DNA of 64,000 nucleotides, from the NCBI RefSeq assembly GCF_900660695.1, contig NZ_LR215042.1:372001-436000 (forward strand). The letters run 5' to 3'. This document shows positions 13,849-27,895 of the stretch, piece after piece. This DNA comes from Mycoplasmopsis meleagridis (lineage in GTDB: Bacteria; Bacillota_I; Bacilli_A; Mycoplasmatales; Metamycoplasmataceae). Position 1 is the first letter of the stretch. The number at the start of each line of letters is the position of its first letter. A model generated the notes under the pieces. The model was given only the letters and a program-made list of their open reading frames with translations. It was not told the origin of the DNA and made no database searches. The translations under genes and the position numbers were made by a program.

Positions 13849-13941
13849 TTACTTGGCATATTTTGTTTATTTACAAAGAAATTGCTTAAAGTAGAAAATG
13901 AAAAAAATAAATACTTTTTATACTTTAAAATTAAAAATGAT

Positions 13942-13976
13942 AAAAAAACGAACATTAAAATTTTGTTCGTTTTTTT
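13942..13976 (-). terminator. Terminator of the second giant surface gene
   Basis: Thirteen-bp inverted repeat (13942-13954 with 13964-13976) a few bases after the stop codon of the giant gene. The stem contains CGAACA/TGTTCG and ends in a run of seven T on the minus strand. Confidence 0.85.
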
Positions 13977-13983
13977 AAGTATT

Positions 13984-16900
13984 TTATTTCTTTTTTTTCT
14001 TTTTCCAAATGAAAAATCCTGCTATTCCTGCGGTTAAAAGAAGAGCTAAAGCAATAGGAACTGCAATTGCAACAGCATTTATTGCTGAAGAAGGTTTTTC
14101 TTCTTTGGCTAAGTAAAAGTCATTAATACTTAATTGTTTGTTAATTGTTTCAATATTATTGTTTTTAATATCATTAAGTATTTTATTACTTTCTTCTATC
14201 GCCTTAGTAATATTTTCATTTTTCTTTGTAGGAATTTTTTCTAACTTGTTAAGCGATTTAATTAAATCAATGACTTTATTATTTTTTTGGTTAAATACAT
14301 CTAATTTAACGTTTAATTCATCGTTTTTAATATCAAGTAATTCATCAATTAATTGTTTTTTATAACTAGAATCTTTCTTGTCATTCATAGTTAAAAATTC
14401 ATTGCTATTCAAAGCACTAATTGACGAAATTTTTTTGTTAATGTTAGAAGAAATATCTAAAATGTTTTCCTTAGTAGCTAAAAATAAATCATTTGTTAAT
14501 TTATTAATGTCATTGTTAGTTAAATTTAAATCGTTAACTTTTTTAACATCACTAATTAAAACATTTAAATAATTAATTTCTTTACTATTATCGCTATTTA
14601 ATATGTCTAGAGAATTAACTTTTGCAACTAATTTATTAGTCAAATTATTATCGCTAATTCCATTAACAATTTCTAAAATTAGATCTAATTTATTTTTTAA
14701 ATTTTCTACTGAAAGGAAATTATTTTCGCTAGTTAAATCTATTTTATTAATTTCATTTTGTAATAAATTTTTAGATGAAAGATCAATTTTATTACTATTT
14801 TGAACAAGATCTAGATTTTGACTAATACTTTTAATAGAACTAATTTTATTAGCAAAATTTATATCAGCATAAGAAATTTGTTTTACCAAATCATTTAATT
14901 TATCTTTAGTTGTTTTTTCTAAAGAAGATGTATTAATGGTTGTAAAAATATCAATTTTTGAATCTATTTTGGTTAAAAATTCTTCAAAATCACTATCAAT
15001 ATTTTGGCTAATTAAATCTTTAGTTAAACTGTCTTTATTGTTAGAAGTTAAATTATTATTTGTCTTTAGAGAAATTATTTTATCAACTATTGAAACTAGT
15101 TGTTGCACAAGATAAGTAGTTCTTATATCATTAATATCTAAATTTTTAATTCTTGCAATTAGACTATTTTGATTTTCCTCACTAATTTGCACTTGAATAA
15201 TTTTTTCTAATAAAGTTTTAATTGTTTCAACATTATTTTTTGAACTAGCAAAATATGAAGATGAAGGATTTAAGGCATTTATGAAAGTTAGTAAAATATT
15301 TTGATTTTCTAAACTAAGTTTTGCACTTTTAATTAGATTAAATAATGCAATTTTACTATCTATATTTTCTAATGATTGACTAAATGAATTATTGTTATTT
15401 TGACTATTTAAATAATCATTTGCAGAAATTGATAAAGTATTGTTAATTAAATTATCAATAGTTTCAGAACTAAGATTTTTAATATTTCTAATTTGAGCTA
15501 TTTTGTTAATTTTAAGCACAAAGTTTTCAAAAAGTTTTTTGTAATTATCAGCTTCTTCTTTAGTTAAGTTGAAAGGAACAATAATTTGATCCACTTGGTT
15601 AGTTAAAATTTCTTTATCACCTGTATTTAAAGTTTGATTTTTAATAATTGAATCTTTTAATAACAATTTTTTTGCTTCTCAATTGGTAAAGCCATCTAAA
15701 TTATTTTTAGCATCTATTATTCTTTTTTCTAAATTATAAATTTCTTCTTTTGAATAATTTAAACCATTCGCTTTGACTAATTCTTTGTAAGTATTTATTT
15801 CTTGATCAAAAATGTCTTTAACATTTTTTGAAGAATTTCTATAACTAATATTATCTTTATCATTAATTTCGCTAAAAATGCTATCAACTACTTCCTTTAT
15901 TTTCATCATAGCATCATCTAAAACAAAGGCTTTATTAACTAAATTATTTATTTCACTAACAACTTTAACTATACCTAATTGATCTATAAAATTGGCTTTT
16001 TGGTTATTATTAAGATTAGTTAAACTATTGATTTTCACTTTAGCATTATTAACACTATTTTCTAAAATATTTTCGCCATCAAGTTCATTATAACTGCTAT
16101 TTAATTCACTAATTAAAGTATTTATTTGATTTTCGTCATCAATATTAACACCTTTTCTTTTATCTACTAAATTAGTTATTTTTAAGAAAATATTTGCATA
16201 TTTTTCTCTTTTATTAGAAGAAGCATTTAAATATTTAACTTCTTCAAGAGAAGATTTCTTTTCTTGGTAAGAAATATTTAATTGTTGCATTAATTGGTCA
16301 AGTTTCTTAGCTTTAGCTAATTCTTTTTCAATTTGTTCTAAATCAAAAGTTTTATCAAAAAGAGCAATAATATTAATTTTTTGATTATCGTTTAAACCAT
16401 TTAAATTTCTTACTTCGTTAACTTTACTTTTTCTTAAATCAAGATTATTTTTTTCACCATCTAATAAAAATATTGCGTTAGAAATTTTACTAATATGATC
16501 TTTAATTCTATTAGGATCAAGTACTTCTAATAATCCTGAGTTAGGATTTTCTAAATTAGTTAGAGCTTCTTTAGCACTATTAATTTGTTCATCATAATCA
16601 TTTTTAAATTGGCTATTAGCTTGAAGATAATTAGTAGTTTTTTTAATAGCTGCAGAATTAGTTAAATATTCTTTTAATAGTTTCATTAAATTATCTAAAA
16701 CTATTAAATTATTGTTTAATTCTCTTAATTCGTTAAGTGAAGAAGAATTTTCAATTTTTGCCTTAGCTTCAGTGAATTGAACTGCTGTTAAATTAGATAA
16801 TTCGCTATTAGCAAATTTAGTTAATAAACTATTTTTAACTTCATTTAAACGATTATTACCATCCAAATTATTTTTAGCATCTTTTAAATTTTGACTTATT

Positions 16901-19900
16901 TTTAAAACAATATTCAAACTTGCATTTCAACCATTTTGCTTATCTAAAAGATTATTTCTTTGGCTAAGTGCATCTTGATAGGCTAATTTATTATTGACAG
17001 AAGCTTGCGAATAATTAGCATTTTCTAAGTCAATAGTTTCTATTTCACTTAAAGCATGCATAGCATTTTCTAAGTCAATAGCATTATTTTTAATATTTGG
17101 TAAATTACTTTCTTCATCATTATCAATTACGCTATTAACAAAGTAATTAAGCATTTTATTATTTAAACTTTTACTATTATTAATTAGTTGAATAAGGCTA
17201 TTTTTTTCATCATTAACTTTTTTAGCTTCTTCAATTAAATCACTTATTTTTTGATCTAAAGGTTCTTTTGAATTAGTATCTAGTTCTAATTTAGTGATTT
17301 TATCAATAAAATGAACTAATAACTTAGTGCCTAAATTTTTAAATTCTGCTATTTTTATTTGACTATTATTTTTAGCAAAAACAAAAGCGTTAAATAGTAG
17401 GTTATTTTCTTCATTTGGTGAAGGATTTTTTGCCATTTTATTAATTTGTTCTTTTAACCTGCTTTTTTGCTCTTCATCTAAAAGCAAGAAGCTATCAATT
17501 GTAGTTTTTAATTTTAGTCTAATACCATCTAAATTATTACTATCGTTAGTTAAATTTTGTGCTTTTTCTTCAAGAGAAGTTAAAACTTGGCTTAATTGAC
17601 TAATAAAACTATCATCAAAAATATTTTCATTTAAGCTATTTAAAAGATTTTTAGCTTCTTCTAAACTTTGGCTAAATTTAGATTGTTTTTCTAAAGTTTC
17701 ATTAAGATACAAAGTGCTTTCTTTAACTTTTTCACTTTCTTTAATTAAGCCGCTTAAATTTTGAATTTGTTCATTTATACTATTTAAAGTAAAAATTAAT
17801 TCATCATATTCATTTTTATTAGCCAAATTATTAAATTTAGCAATTAGAAAATCTTTTTGTGTTTTCGAAAAATTACTTATTGCTTCTAACTTATTTATTA
17901 ACGATGCTAAATTATCATTACCATTTAAATTTTTATATTTAAGAGTTAAATTTTCATATAAGCTATTAAGTTCATCTTTCGAAGCATTAATTAAACTATT
18001 TTTTACTAAAACACTTTGAATATAGGCTAATAAATCATCATAATTATTTCTTAAGCTAAGATCACTTAACTTGTAATTATTAGTTATTCTAGGACTATTA
18101 TTTTGATTATCACTAATTGTTTGATTTGTTAATTCACTTAATTGATTTAATACTAAATCATTTAATTTTTGCATTAAAAGATTTAAATCATTAGCTAAAT
18201 TAACTACATTATTTAAATCATTCAAGTTAGTATTTTTAATTTCGTTAGTTAAAAATTCTATTTGTTTATTATTTAAATAGCTAAAGTTAGTTAATTTCTT
18301 TAAATAAGAATTTTTTTGCAAGTTTAATTCGCTTGCTTCATTAAGAATATCTTGATATTGTTGATCAGGTATAGAAATATTATCATTAATAATTTTTATT
18401 GCGTTGATTTTATTAACAAAAGTATTAATTTCATTAAAGTTAAGTAACTTATTACTACTTAAATTAGTTAGAGCAAAAGAATTAACATAATTATTTATCT
18501 TATTTCAAAAACTATTTACTAAATCATCGCTAAGAGCTTTAGGTAAATTATTAATTTCATTTAAAAAGAGTTTTTTATCATCATTAGAAATTAAAATGTA
18601 TTTATTTAACTCACTAATTAAACTATTTCTATAACCATCTAAATTATTAAATGCTTCTAATAAATTACTATTAGCTCTATTAATTTTATCTTCTAAAAGC
18701 AAAATTTCTTCAAGCTTAGTGCTAGTAAAATCAGTATTTTTTATATTGGTTACTAAACTATTTAAAGCGTTTAATGCTTCATCTAAAGTAGTTTTTTTAA
18801 CCGTGCTATCTTTTAAATAAAGATTATTCTTTTTAGCATTAAAATCCTTATTTATAGTATTTAAAGCACTAATTAATAATTTATCTACTTCTTGTAAATT
18901 ATTAATTACATTATTCGCGTTTCGATTATCTAATTTGCTAATATTAGCTTTAATTTGTTCTTTTTGATTTTGATTAATAACTACAAAAGAATCAATAATT
19001 AAATTATTGGCTTGAACAATATCATTTCCGTTTAATGCACTAAATTTAGTATTTAATTCTGTTTTTAAATTAGTTAAAGCTTCTAAATTTAAATTAGCTC
19101 CTTTTGCTTTATTTAAGAGCGTAATAACGTTATTTAAAACTTGATCATAAGCTTTTTTTGTATTTTCTAAAGCAAATTTATAATTGCCATCAATTAATTC
19201 TATTTTTGAATCAAAATTAGTTATATTTTTTCTAGTTAATTGTGTTAATTGATCTAGAGTAATATTTTTAATTTCTTTCATTTCTCTATCGATCAATTTA
19301 GCTTCATCTAGATAAGTTTTTAAATTCTTTGTTGAAGAATTAATAATACTATTTTTGAAAAATTCGCTTTGATTATCATTAATGTTACTTAAATTTTTAA
19401 TTTCTAATATTGTTTGAGCTTTTTGATTATTTTTATCATTAGCTTGAGATAATAAAACTGCTATATCGTTATCATATTTACTCAAATTAGGAGTTAATTG
19501 CGCTTTAATGATTTGATCTCTAAAAGTAGTTTTTTCATCCTTTGATAAATAAGCACTATACAATTCTGTTTCTAGTTGAGTTAAAGCAGTTGCTTTAGAG
19601 CTTTCCAATGCTTCACTAAGAATATCATTTTTTTGTTTTTCACTAATTTCAGCACTAAAATTATCAACTTTGTTTTTTAGTTGATCAAGTTTATCATCTG
19701 TTAAAAGACTAAATTTAGCTAAATCATTTTTAAGAGCTATTTTATTACCGCTTAAATTAGCTAAATTACTATCTAAAGTTTTAATTGCTTCATATAGATC
19801 GTTACGAATTTTTCTTAACTTGTCTTCATTGCTATTATCAAAATTATCTGCTTTAACATCACTTAATAATTTTTGAAACTTAGTAATATTATTATCAAAA

Positions 19901-22900
19901 TTAGTCTTATTTATAGTCCTATCCATAGAATAAATTACTTGGTTTTTAATTTTTTCTATTACCTTAAATTTATTCTCTAATTGCATCAAATTTTTATCGA
20001 TTGTATCAGCTAGAGAAACAATAGTATTTGCTTTAGCTAAATCTTTATTTTTACTATCAATTAACTTATTAACATTTTCTTTTTGTTTTAAAGATAAATT
20101 AAGTAAATTATTAACTATTTCTTTAGCTTTTTCAATGCTATTTTGGCCATCTAATCTTGAATAGTTAGATTTTAAGTTTGCTAAGAGATTTTTAACTTCA
20201 GTAAGAGATGCATTTTTACCTGAAAATTTATTGAATAAATTTATTGCTTCTTCTAAACTAAGATTATAAGAGTTTTTAGCTTCTTTGTTGGCAAAGACAT
20301 ATTTTTCTAAAGTTTTATCTTCTTGCGAAGTAATATCTTTAATGTTATTATTTTTTGTTAAAGCTTTTAATTCAGAAAGAATTTCATCATTTAAAGCTTT
20401 CATTTGTTCGTTTAACTCTTTTGCATTTGAACCAATAGTATTTTCTAATTCACTAAGATTATAATTTCTAATTTGATCTTGGTATTGGTAAATTTGACTA
20501 TTGTTTAAATAACTATATTTAGTAGGAAGTCCATTAAAGAATTGTTCTTTATCTTGGTTAGTTTTTTCTGCTTCTTTAAACTTATTTAAAATATTTTCAT
20601 CAGCTTGATCACTTAAGAGATTAATTGTTGAAATATAAAAACTATAAGTTGATTTTTCAGCATCACTTAAAAACCAATAAAGTTGAATTTTGCTAAGTGC
20701 AGCAACTTTATTACCATCTAGAGAATAATATTTATTATCTAAACTATTAGGTAAATTTTTGCTACCTATTAAATCAGCTAAACTAGGATTTTCTTCACCT
20801 ACATTTACATATGAAGCAACTAATTCTCTAGCGATAGATAAAATATTGTCTAATTCCCTGTTATTATTAGCAAATTTATATTTATCACTTTTTATAACAT
20901 CTTTTTCAATTTGTGCTATTTTAGCCTTTAAAATAGCCATATTTGCATTATAAGTCGAGACTTTAGAAATAATTTCTTGATCTAAATTACTCTTATTAGT
21001 TAAAGGAATTAAATTCTTATATTTACTAATTTGCGCAGAATTTAAGTTTCTATAATTAGTTTCAAAATTATTGAAAAGATTTTCTTTATAATCGTTAGTT
21101 TCTTTAGCTTTTTTAACAATATTTTTAATTAGTTCTAACGATTTAGTTTCACCAAGATCTAAATCTACTGCTTTCAATTCACTAATAAAATTATTTTTCT
21201 CACTTTGACTTAAAAAGTTATACTCATTAATTTGGTTTGAATAAAAGTTTTTATTTCCGTCTAAGTGATTGAAAAGAGAATCTAGGGAATTGTGCGAATT
21301 AGATAATAAAATAGTTAAATTAGGCGAATTAGTGCCATCATTTACATCTGAAATAAGCAAATTAGATGCATCATTTAAAGTACTATTAAAATTATTTTTC
21401 AATTCATTTGAAGCATAGAAATAATTAATTTCATTACTTGAATTGTTTAAAAGATTTTTATAATAGTTAACTTTTTCTTTTAATTGCCGCATTTTATCAT
21501 CATTATCTTTGTAGGCTTTAAAAATTTCGTCAACTTTTTCTTTGCTTGTTTGCGAATTTATTAAATCAACTAAATTAGAAACTTGCTTCGTATTTAAATA
21601 TTGGTAAACGTTTCTAATATTATTGCTAATATTTTGCTTGTAAGCTTCAAGAAGAATGTTAGAAATTTGTACTTCATCTAGAGCATTATTAATTTGTTGT
21701 TTATAGTAATCTTTAACAACTTGGTTAATATTTGAATAAGTTTCAAGCATTTTAATAGCTTCATTTTGCTTTTGCTTTAAAATAGATAAAAAACCGTCAA
21801 TAACTATACTGTTAGTTTTAGATGAACTAATTTTTTCTAAACGTTCTTTTGTTGATAAAAGTTTATAAGTAATAGTTAAAGTTCCGTTATTATCATTAGC
21901 GCTTAATTGAATACTATTTGCATCAATTTTAGCTTCTAAACTAAGAGGACTAAGAGCTAAAAATTTAATACTATTAGCTTTGATTGAAGAAGCTAAAAGA
22001 TTATTCTTATTGTCAATATTTTGAATATTTTTAATAATAGAATAATCTAAGAGAATGTTATTAAGACGGTCTTTTTCTTTTAAAAACCCTGAAATAGCAA
22101 TGCTATTTAAATGGTTTTTCTCACTTACATAAGTATTACGCAAACTATTGGCATTAATTACTTTTTTAGCATTTAAATCAACTGTGGAAACTAAAGTATA
22201 ACTAACGTATAAATTCCCTTTTTCTAGATCATCTGGAATAATATTGCTAATAAAATTAACGTTTTCAACTTTAACACCTTTAGAAGTTAAATCAACTAAA
22301 GAACCATTAGATTCTTTATATTTAAAAACAATTTTCTTACTATCAACTTTATCAGGAGTAATTTTACTTTTATCACCATCATAAGTTAGAACAATATTAG
22401 TAGATAAATCTTCTAATTTTTTAATTTCAGTATCTCTTATGTAAATAAAAGGTCCTATTTCTTTAGAAGTGGCAACTTTTGAAGTGAGAATTTCATTAAT
22501 AGTTTCATTTTTATAAGTTAAATTTTTAGTTGAATTTAAAGTATAGTTAACTTTAATATAAGAATAGGAATTAGTATCTTTATGTGTTTCAACAATGGCA
22601 AGACGGTTTATTCGAACATCTAAATTAGCATCAGTAGAAGAAACAACATTAGATAAAGAAGCATTATTAACATCAATATTTTTGCCTATATAATCAAAAT
22701 AATAAGGCGAATTAGAAGTTGAACTTTCATAAGTAGTTATTAAATCATTTAATCTCTTTTGTTCATTATCTAATATCTTGGCTTTTTCATATACATCTTT
22801 AATATCACTGTCATTTTTATAAATTTTTATATCATTTTTGTTTATTAAAGCAGCAATTAAAGAAGAATATTTTTGTTTTAAAGAACGACTTAAATTACTT

Positions 22901-25812
22901 AGTTTATTAATTTCAGCTTGGTAGTATTTAGCTGACATAAGATAAACTAAATTTGAAAATTGTAATAATGCAGAATTTACCTTGCTAGTGTTGTCAATAA
23001 TTCTAAAAGCTACGTTACTATCTAAAGTAAAATTATCTATTGAAACTTTTTTACCATTGATAGTAAAACTTTCGTTTGAAACAATAGAATTAGTAGTGTT
23101 ATTAGTATTAGTTAGTAAATTATTTTTTTGTTCTTGAGTTAAACCTTGATATTGATTAATTTCTTTAGCTAATTTAACGCCATTTCCAAAGACATTAGAA
23201 AGTTCTTTAAGTAATTTTTTGGCTAAATTTTGGTACTTAAAAGTTAAAGCATGCTCGCTAACTGAATCAGTGTTGCTAAAAGTTAATGAAGTGCTTTTGG
23301 CATTTAAATTTGAAAGCGAAGAAAAAACATTAAAGGAAGGATTTTTAAACTCACCAGTAAATTCTTTAACTTCTTCTTGGAAACTATTAAATGTTTGGTT
23401 AAAAATATCCGCATAAGTTTTGCCACCATAAGTAGAGTCTAATCCATCTTTATAATATGAAGAATTAAGAAGTGTTTGAATGTTATTTTGAAAATTAACT
23501 AATCTTTTATAAAAATCATTTTTGTCTTTTATGGAATTAATAATTTCTTTGAAATCATTTGTTTTATCTGTTAAAAAGTTAGTAAAGAAAGTTTCAGTAT
23601 CTTCATCATTATAATTATTTGTTTTAAGTAAAGAAGTTTTAGCAAAATCAGAAGCATTTTTAATTGCTTCTTTAATAAAATTAAGAGCTTGTTTATAGTT
23701 ATATTGATTATTTTTTTTCAAACTTATGATTTCATAAGTTTTTAATTTATCGAATTCAGCTTTAATATAGTTATAACCACTAAAAGTTATTTTGTTTAAT
23801 TCATTTAATTGATTAGTTAATCTTTGAATTTCATCAAGCGATTTTAAACTATTTTTATCTCTTACATTCTTTCTATCTACAAATAAAGAAAGATTGTTAT
23901 TAAATTCACTAGAGAAAAAAGCTGCATATTTTAAATTTTGTGTTAAAGCAGAAATAACTTTTCTTTTATTTGCTTGGTCATTTGAAAAAAGAAAATTAAT
24001 TTTATCGCTAATAAAATTTAATTCTGGTTCAGCACTAGAAAATGATGAATCACTTAAAACTTTTTTATAAAGATTGAAATAGCTTTCTTCGTATTTTTTT
24101 TGTGCTTCATTATAATCATTAATGTATTTTGTTCAAGCACTAAAATTTTTAGAAGGGTTAGATTTTAAATTAATTAAATCAGAAGTGAAATCTTTAGTAT
24201 ATTCGTTTTTAATTGTTTCTTTTTGAATTGCGGTTAATCACTTAGAGTTTTCAAGTAAAAGATTCAATTTAGCATAATCACTTAAATCTCAAACAATATC
24301 GATTTGACCAGCATTATTTCCAAGACCAGTTGTTGAAGCTTTATTAAATTTAAAACCATTGCCATTATTAGCTGAATAAACTCAATCTTTTGAACTGGTT
24401 GAAGAAATATTTAATTTATAATCAGAAAATTTTTTATTAGCAGGAACGTATAAAGTAGTTTTGGTTTTAAAAGTAGAATTAACGTCTTTAATTGTTTGCT
24501 TACTTTTATTGATGTCAGTAATTTTTATAGGTTTGTTTAATTTGTCAACATTTTCATAAATAAAAAGATCACTTTTTGGCATTAAAACCTTACTGCTATC
24601 AATGTTATTTTCTCTTAACCATTGAATAGTTTCTTCTTTAAATCTTTCTGTAGTTACTAAATCAATTTTGGTAATTTCTTTTTTAAAATTATGACTAATT
24701 AATCCAACATGAGCTGAAGTAGAACCGCCATGATTCCCTCTAGTAACACCAATACCTATAAATGATTCGCCAGCTGATTTATAATCATCAAAAGATCCAT
24801 TTTTATTAAAGTAAGTATTTCTTTCAAGGCCATATCTAACTGATAAATAAGGCGCTCTACCCGATCAAGATAAAGTTTCAATATATAAAATGGCTCCTAA
24901 ATTATCACTAAGAGCATCTTTAGTAGTTTTATAATTTTGCGCTAAATTTAACTTGCTTGGAGTAATAGGCGCTCAAGCGCTATTAATGTTTTGATTAAGA
25001 TAAGAGTGTCCTATTCCTCATTTAGGAGAAGTTCCGCTTCTATAGTTATTGGTTAAAATGGCTTTTAAAGTTTCCTCTTTATATTTTGTGCTATCTTAGC
25101 CGTGCTTTCTATCATAAAAAGGAATATAGAAAAAAGTGACAATAGTTCCATACTTGTCGTTAGTATTTTTATCGAATGTCTTAGTAAATAAAATAGGTTC
25201 AAAAACATTAAAACGAGTTCATTTTAAATTTTGACCTTGCTTATTAAACATTTGATTTTTGACATTATTATTACTGCCTGTAAGTTGGGGAATTAATGAA
25301 ATTGCATCATTAATTTGTTTTCCATTTGGATCTGAAACTTGAATAGAAATGCCATTAGTAAAAAGCAAATCTTTTGAAATGTAAAACATAGTTGAAAAAC
25401 GTCTTTGATATTGGTCAAGATTATTAACATTATTTCCGTTTTCAATTTGTGCTAAAAAATATTTTCTATCAGAGTCATCTCATCATGTATCTTTACCATC
25501 TCATCCTGTATTTACTTCTTTATAGTCTTTGTCATTTGGAGATGTAAAAAGACGTAAATCTTTTTTGAATAATGATGAATCACTTGATAAATTACTTCTA
25601 ATATTATTCGAATTAACAAAATATTTAGTAGTTCATCTTACATCATTTTGATACTTATCATTAGCAGAATGATAGGTTGCTTCTTGGTCATATGAGTTTT
25701 TAGTAACTATATCACTAGACGCACTTAAAAAAGCTAATGCTGTTAAAGATAATGGTGATAAGATTGCAGAATTAAGAGCAATTTGTTTAACTATTTTCCT
25801 TTTATTAGCCAT
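13984..25812 (-). CDS. Giant surface protein with GA/FIVAR-like repeats; one in-frame TAA
   Basis: One frame runs for 3,942 codons, broken only by a TAA at 25096-25098 (codon 239). The N-terminus has a basic stretch and a hydrophobic signal/anchor. A unique region (to about residue 1030) shares SAGESFIG with the paralogue at 1-8295. Then come beta-rich segments like lipoprotein-17 domains (about 1030-1350), then at least a dozen helical repeats marked by LDG or LNG (for example LDGNKNF, LNGNDNL, LDGENIL) about 100-250 residues apart. At the C-terminus a membrane helix (AVAIAVPIALALLLTAGIAG) is followed by a Lys-rich tail, so the repeats project outside. Likely adhesin or matrix/host-protein binder, ligand unknown. 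With the TAA, either only a 238-aa N-terminal product is made or the gene is inactive. Confidence 0.75.
25096..25098 (-). other. In-frame TAA at codon 239 of the giant gene
   Basis: The frame reads FYIPFYDRKHG-stop-DSTKYKEETLKA, and both sides continue the same protein, so this is a point change rather than a frameshift. TAA is a true stop in mycoplasmas. Real nonsense mutation or sequencing error cannot be told apart here. Confidence 0.8.
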
Positions 25813-25951
25813 ATAACCTCACTCATCGAATAATTAATATACGACTCTAGTAATCAATATACAAATTATAAACTTAATATTAATATATCTAATTAATATT
25901 AATAATTTAAAATAAGCCTATAAAAAGGCTTATTCGGTGTTTATTTACATT

Positions 25952-26036
25952 TGGTGCCCAAGACAGGACTTGAACCTGCACGCCTTTTGGGCAGTAGATT
26001 TTGAGTCTACGGCGTCTACCATTCCACCACTTGGGC
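25952..26036 (-). tRNA. tRNA-Leu(CAA)
   Basis: Class II tRNA of 85 nt with encoded CCA. Acceptor GCCCAAG pairs with CTTGGGC, and the anticodon loop CTCAAAA between GTAGA and TCTAC gives anticodon CAA, for UUG. The long variable arm is as expected for Leu. Its last 31 bases are identical to those of the tRNA-Leu at 29802-29886, in inverted orientation. Confidence 0.95.
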
Positions 26037-26092
26037 AATAATTATGAATTATAGCCTAAAATATATAAAATATAAGCATTAGAAAGAAAAAT

Positions 26093-26998
26093 ATGGTTGG
26101 CATAATTGTTGAATATAATCCTTTTCATAATGGTCACATTAGACAATTAGAATTTGTAAAAAAGCAATTTCCTCAAGAAAAAATAATTATTGTTATGAGT
26201 GATAAATTTTCACAAAGAGGAGAATGCATTTTAGTTTCATTTAGAAAAAGAAAAAAAATCGCCAAAAAATATGGTGTTAGTAAAGTTATTAAAATGCCTT
26301 TTTATGAAAGTTCACAAGCAGCTCATATTTTTGCTAAAAACGCTATAAATAGGTTATATAAGGCAAAAATAACTAAACTTATTTTTGGTTCAGAATCAAA
26401 TAATCCAACTCAAATGATTAATCTAGCTAAAATACTTAAAAAAGAAGAACAAACATTTAATAGTTTAATAAAAAAATATATAAAAAATGATAAACTGGCC
26501 TATCCTAAAGCTTATTCTCTAGCCCTTAGCGAATTAACTAATAAAAATTATGATAAGCCTAATGATATTTTAGGTTTTGAATACGTCAAATACATAGTCA
26601 ATAACAATTTAAATATTGAAATTTATACTATCGAAAGAAATATTGATTTCAATGCTAATATGCCTATAAATAAATATGCTTCGGGAACTTATTTAAGAGA
26701 ATTAATTAAGCAAAATAAAAATATAAGTTTATATTCTCCTTTGAAAATAAAATATAAAAATCAAGAAGAAAAACTATTTAAAAAATTTAAAAAAAATATG
26801 CTTAAATATAAGCTTGAAAAAATTAGAGAAATACCATTAATTTCTGAAGGAATTGAAAATTTATTACTGAAAAATATTAACTGTGATAATTATCAAACTT
26901 TTATCGAAAAATGTACTTCTAAACGCTATACGGCTAGTAGAATAAAAAGAATTATAGTATGAGTTGCCAATAAAGGCTTTAAATATAAAAATAAGTAA
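26093..26998 (+). CDS. tmcAL: tRNA(Met) cytidine acetate ligase, TmcAL (YlbM family)
   Basis: Proposed to make N4-acetylcytidine at the wobble base of elongator tRNA-Met using acetate and ATP, in the cytoplasm. The N-terminus MVGIIVEYNPFHNGHIRQLEF is the family signature, with the nucleotidyltransferase HNGH motif at about residues 13-16; FGSESN and FEYVKY follow. At 301 aa it is clearly shorter than the roughly 400-aa Bacillus form, mainly in the C-terminal half. A TGA near the end is read as Trp, extending the frame by 11 codons. Between tRNA-Leu (divergent) and a lipoprotein gene. Confidence 0.88.
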
Positions 26999-27029
26999 TT
27001 TAGTTATAATAAACTAGTAGAAAGAAATT

Positions 27030-27698
27030 ATGAAAATAAAAAAAATTCCTCTTATTTTCTCTTCATTAACTTTTTTAACAATTCCTTTTTTAGTTGCTTT
27101 TTCTTGCGAAAATAATTCTAATTCTTCTTATAGTGTTTTTAAAAATACTTATGAAAAAGCTCTAAATAATCAAGAATATACTATTTATTTAGATGAAAAA
27201 CAAATGCAAGAAGAAATTTTAAACTTAAAAAAAGCAGCTAAAAATAAACAGCTAAAATTTCGCTATGGTCAAATTTTGGAAAACCAAGAAAATAAAATTC
27301 CCCAAGCTTATGATAAAAATAAAAGACAATTTACTGCAGAATATCTTTTGGCTAGAAAACTTATTAAATTCAAATTCAATGATGAAAAATTAAATGATAA
27401 TGTTAATTTTATTTACATTGATAATATAGAAGAACCAAACGGTGTATATTTAAGTTTTAGATTAATTGATAAAAATAATCCTAAATATTATTTAACAACT
27501 AAATTAATAAATTTAAGTGACTATATTGAATTAATTAGATATGGTAATTTACATATTCACTTTAGTTTACAAGATAAAAATAATACTAATTTAGATAATA
27601 TTAAAAATGGTTTAGACATTAATGAAGCATATCAATATAATGTAAATACTAACCAAGAATACATTGAAGGACAAGATGTTTTTAAAAATGACAAATAA
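27030..27698 (+). CDS. Putative lipoprotein
   Basis: Unrecognised 222-aa protein. The N-terminus is a lipoprotein signal: basic MKIKK, a hydrophobic stretch, and the lipobox VAFSC, with the modified Cys at about residue 26. It would therefore be anchored on the outside of the membrane. The mature part is hydrophilic and rich in Lys, Asn and Tyr, with no motif I recognise. It begins 31 bases after tmcAL with AGAAAG upstream, so the two may be cotranscribed. Confidence 0.8.
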   Translation: MKIKKIPLIFSSLTFLTIPFLVAFSCENNSNSSYSVFKNTYEKALNNQEYTIYLDEKQMQEEILNLKKAAKNKQLKFRYGQILENQENKIPQAYDKNKRQFTAEYLLARKLIKFKFNDEKLNDNVNFIYIDNIEEPNGVYLSFRLIDKNNPKYYLTTKLINLSDYIELIRYGNLHIHFSLQDKNNTNLDNIKNGLDINEAYQYNVNTNQEYIEGQDVFKNDK

Positions 27699-27733
27699 AG
27701 CTATTTTATAGACCTAAAAAGTCATTTTTTTAT
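27684..27733 (+). terminator. Possible terminator after the lipoprotein gene
   Basis: AAAAATGAC (27684-27692, overlapping the end of the gene) can pair with GTCATTTTT (27721-27729), followed by more T. The loop of 28 bases is long, so this is a modest candidate. Confidence 0.45.
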
Positions 27734-27774
27734 TTCGTTAAATTTAATATTAATATGTTAAAATAATAAAGCAA

Positions 27775-27895
27775 TTATTTTAATATTGCAGAAAGAGATT
27801 AAATCTCACCTGATAGTCTAATGACTATGGGTATATTAGCTACAATAAAGTCTTTGATTTTAATTTAATCTAAAAAGATTATCTAGGAGTTTATT
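27775..27895 (+). promoter_or_regulatory. Leader of the infC-rpmI-rplT operon, probable autoregulatory element
   Basis: The roughly 120 bases ahead of infC contain paired segments, for example GAGATTAAATCTC (27792-27804) and TAGTC/GACTA around 27813-27828. In related bacteria this operon carries a structured leader bound by L20 or coupled to IF3 levels. I infer such a role from position and structure; I cannot match it to a defined RNA family by eye. Confidence 0.45.

Noticed and set aside
14000-23700. Recurring similar segments as a possible CRISPR array or DNA repeat
   Set aside because: The repeats are at protein level (helical modules at 100-250 residue spacing) with divergent DNA; there are no short identical repeats with spacers.
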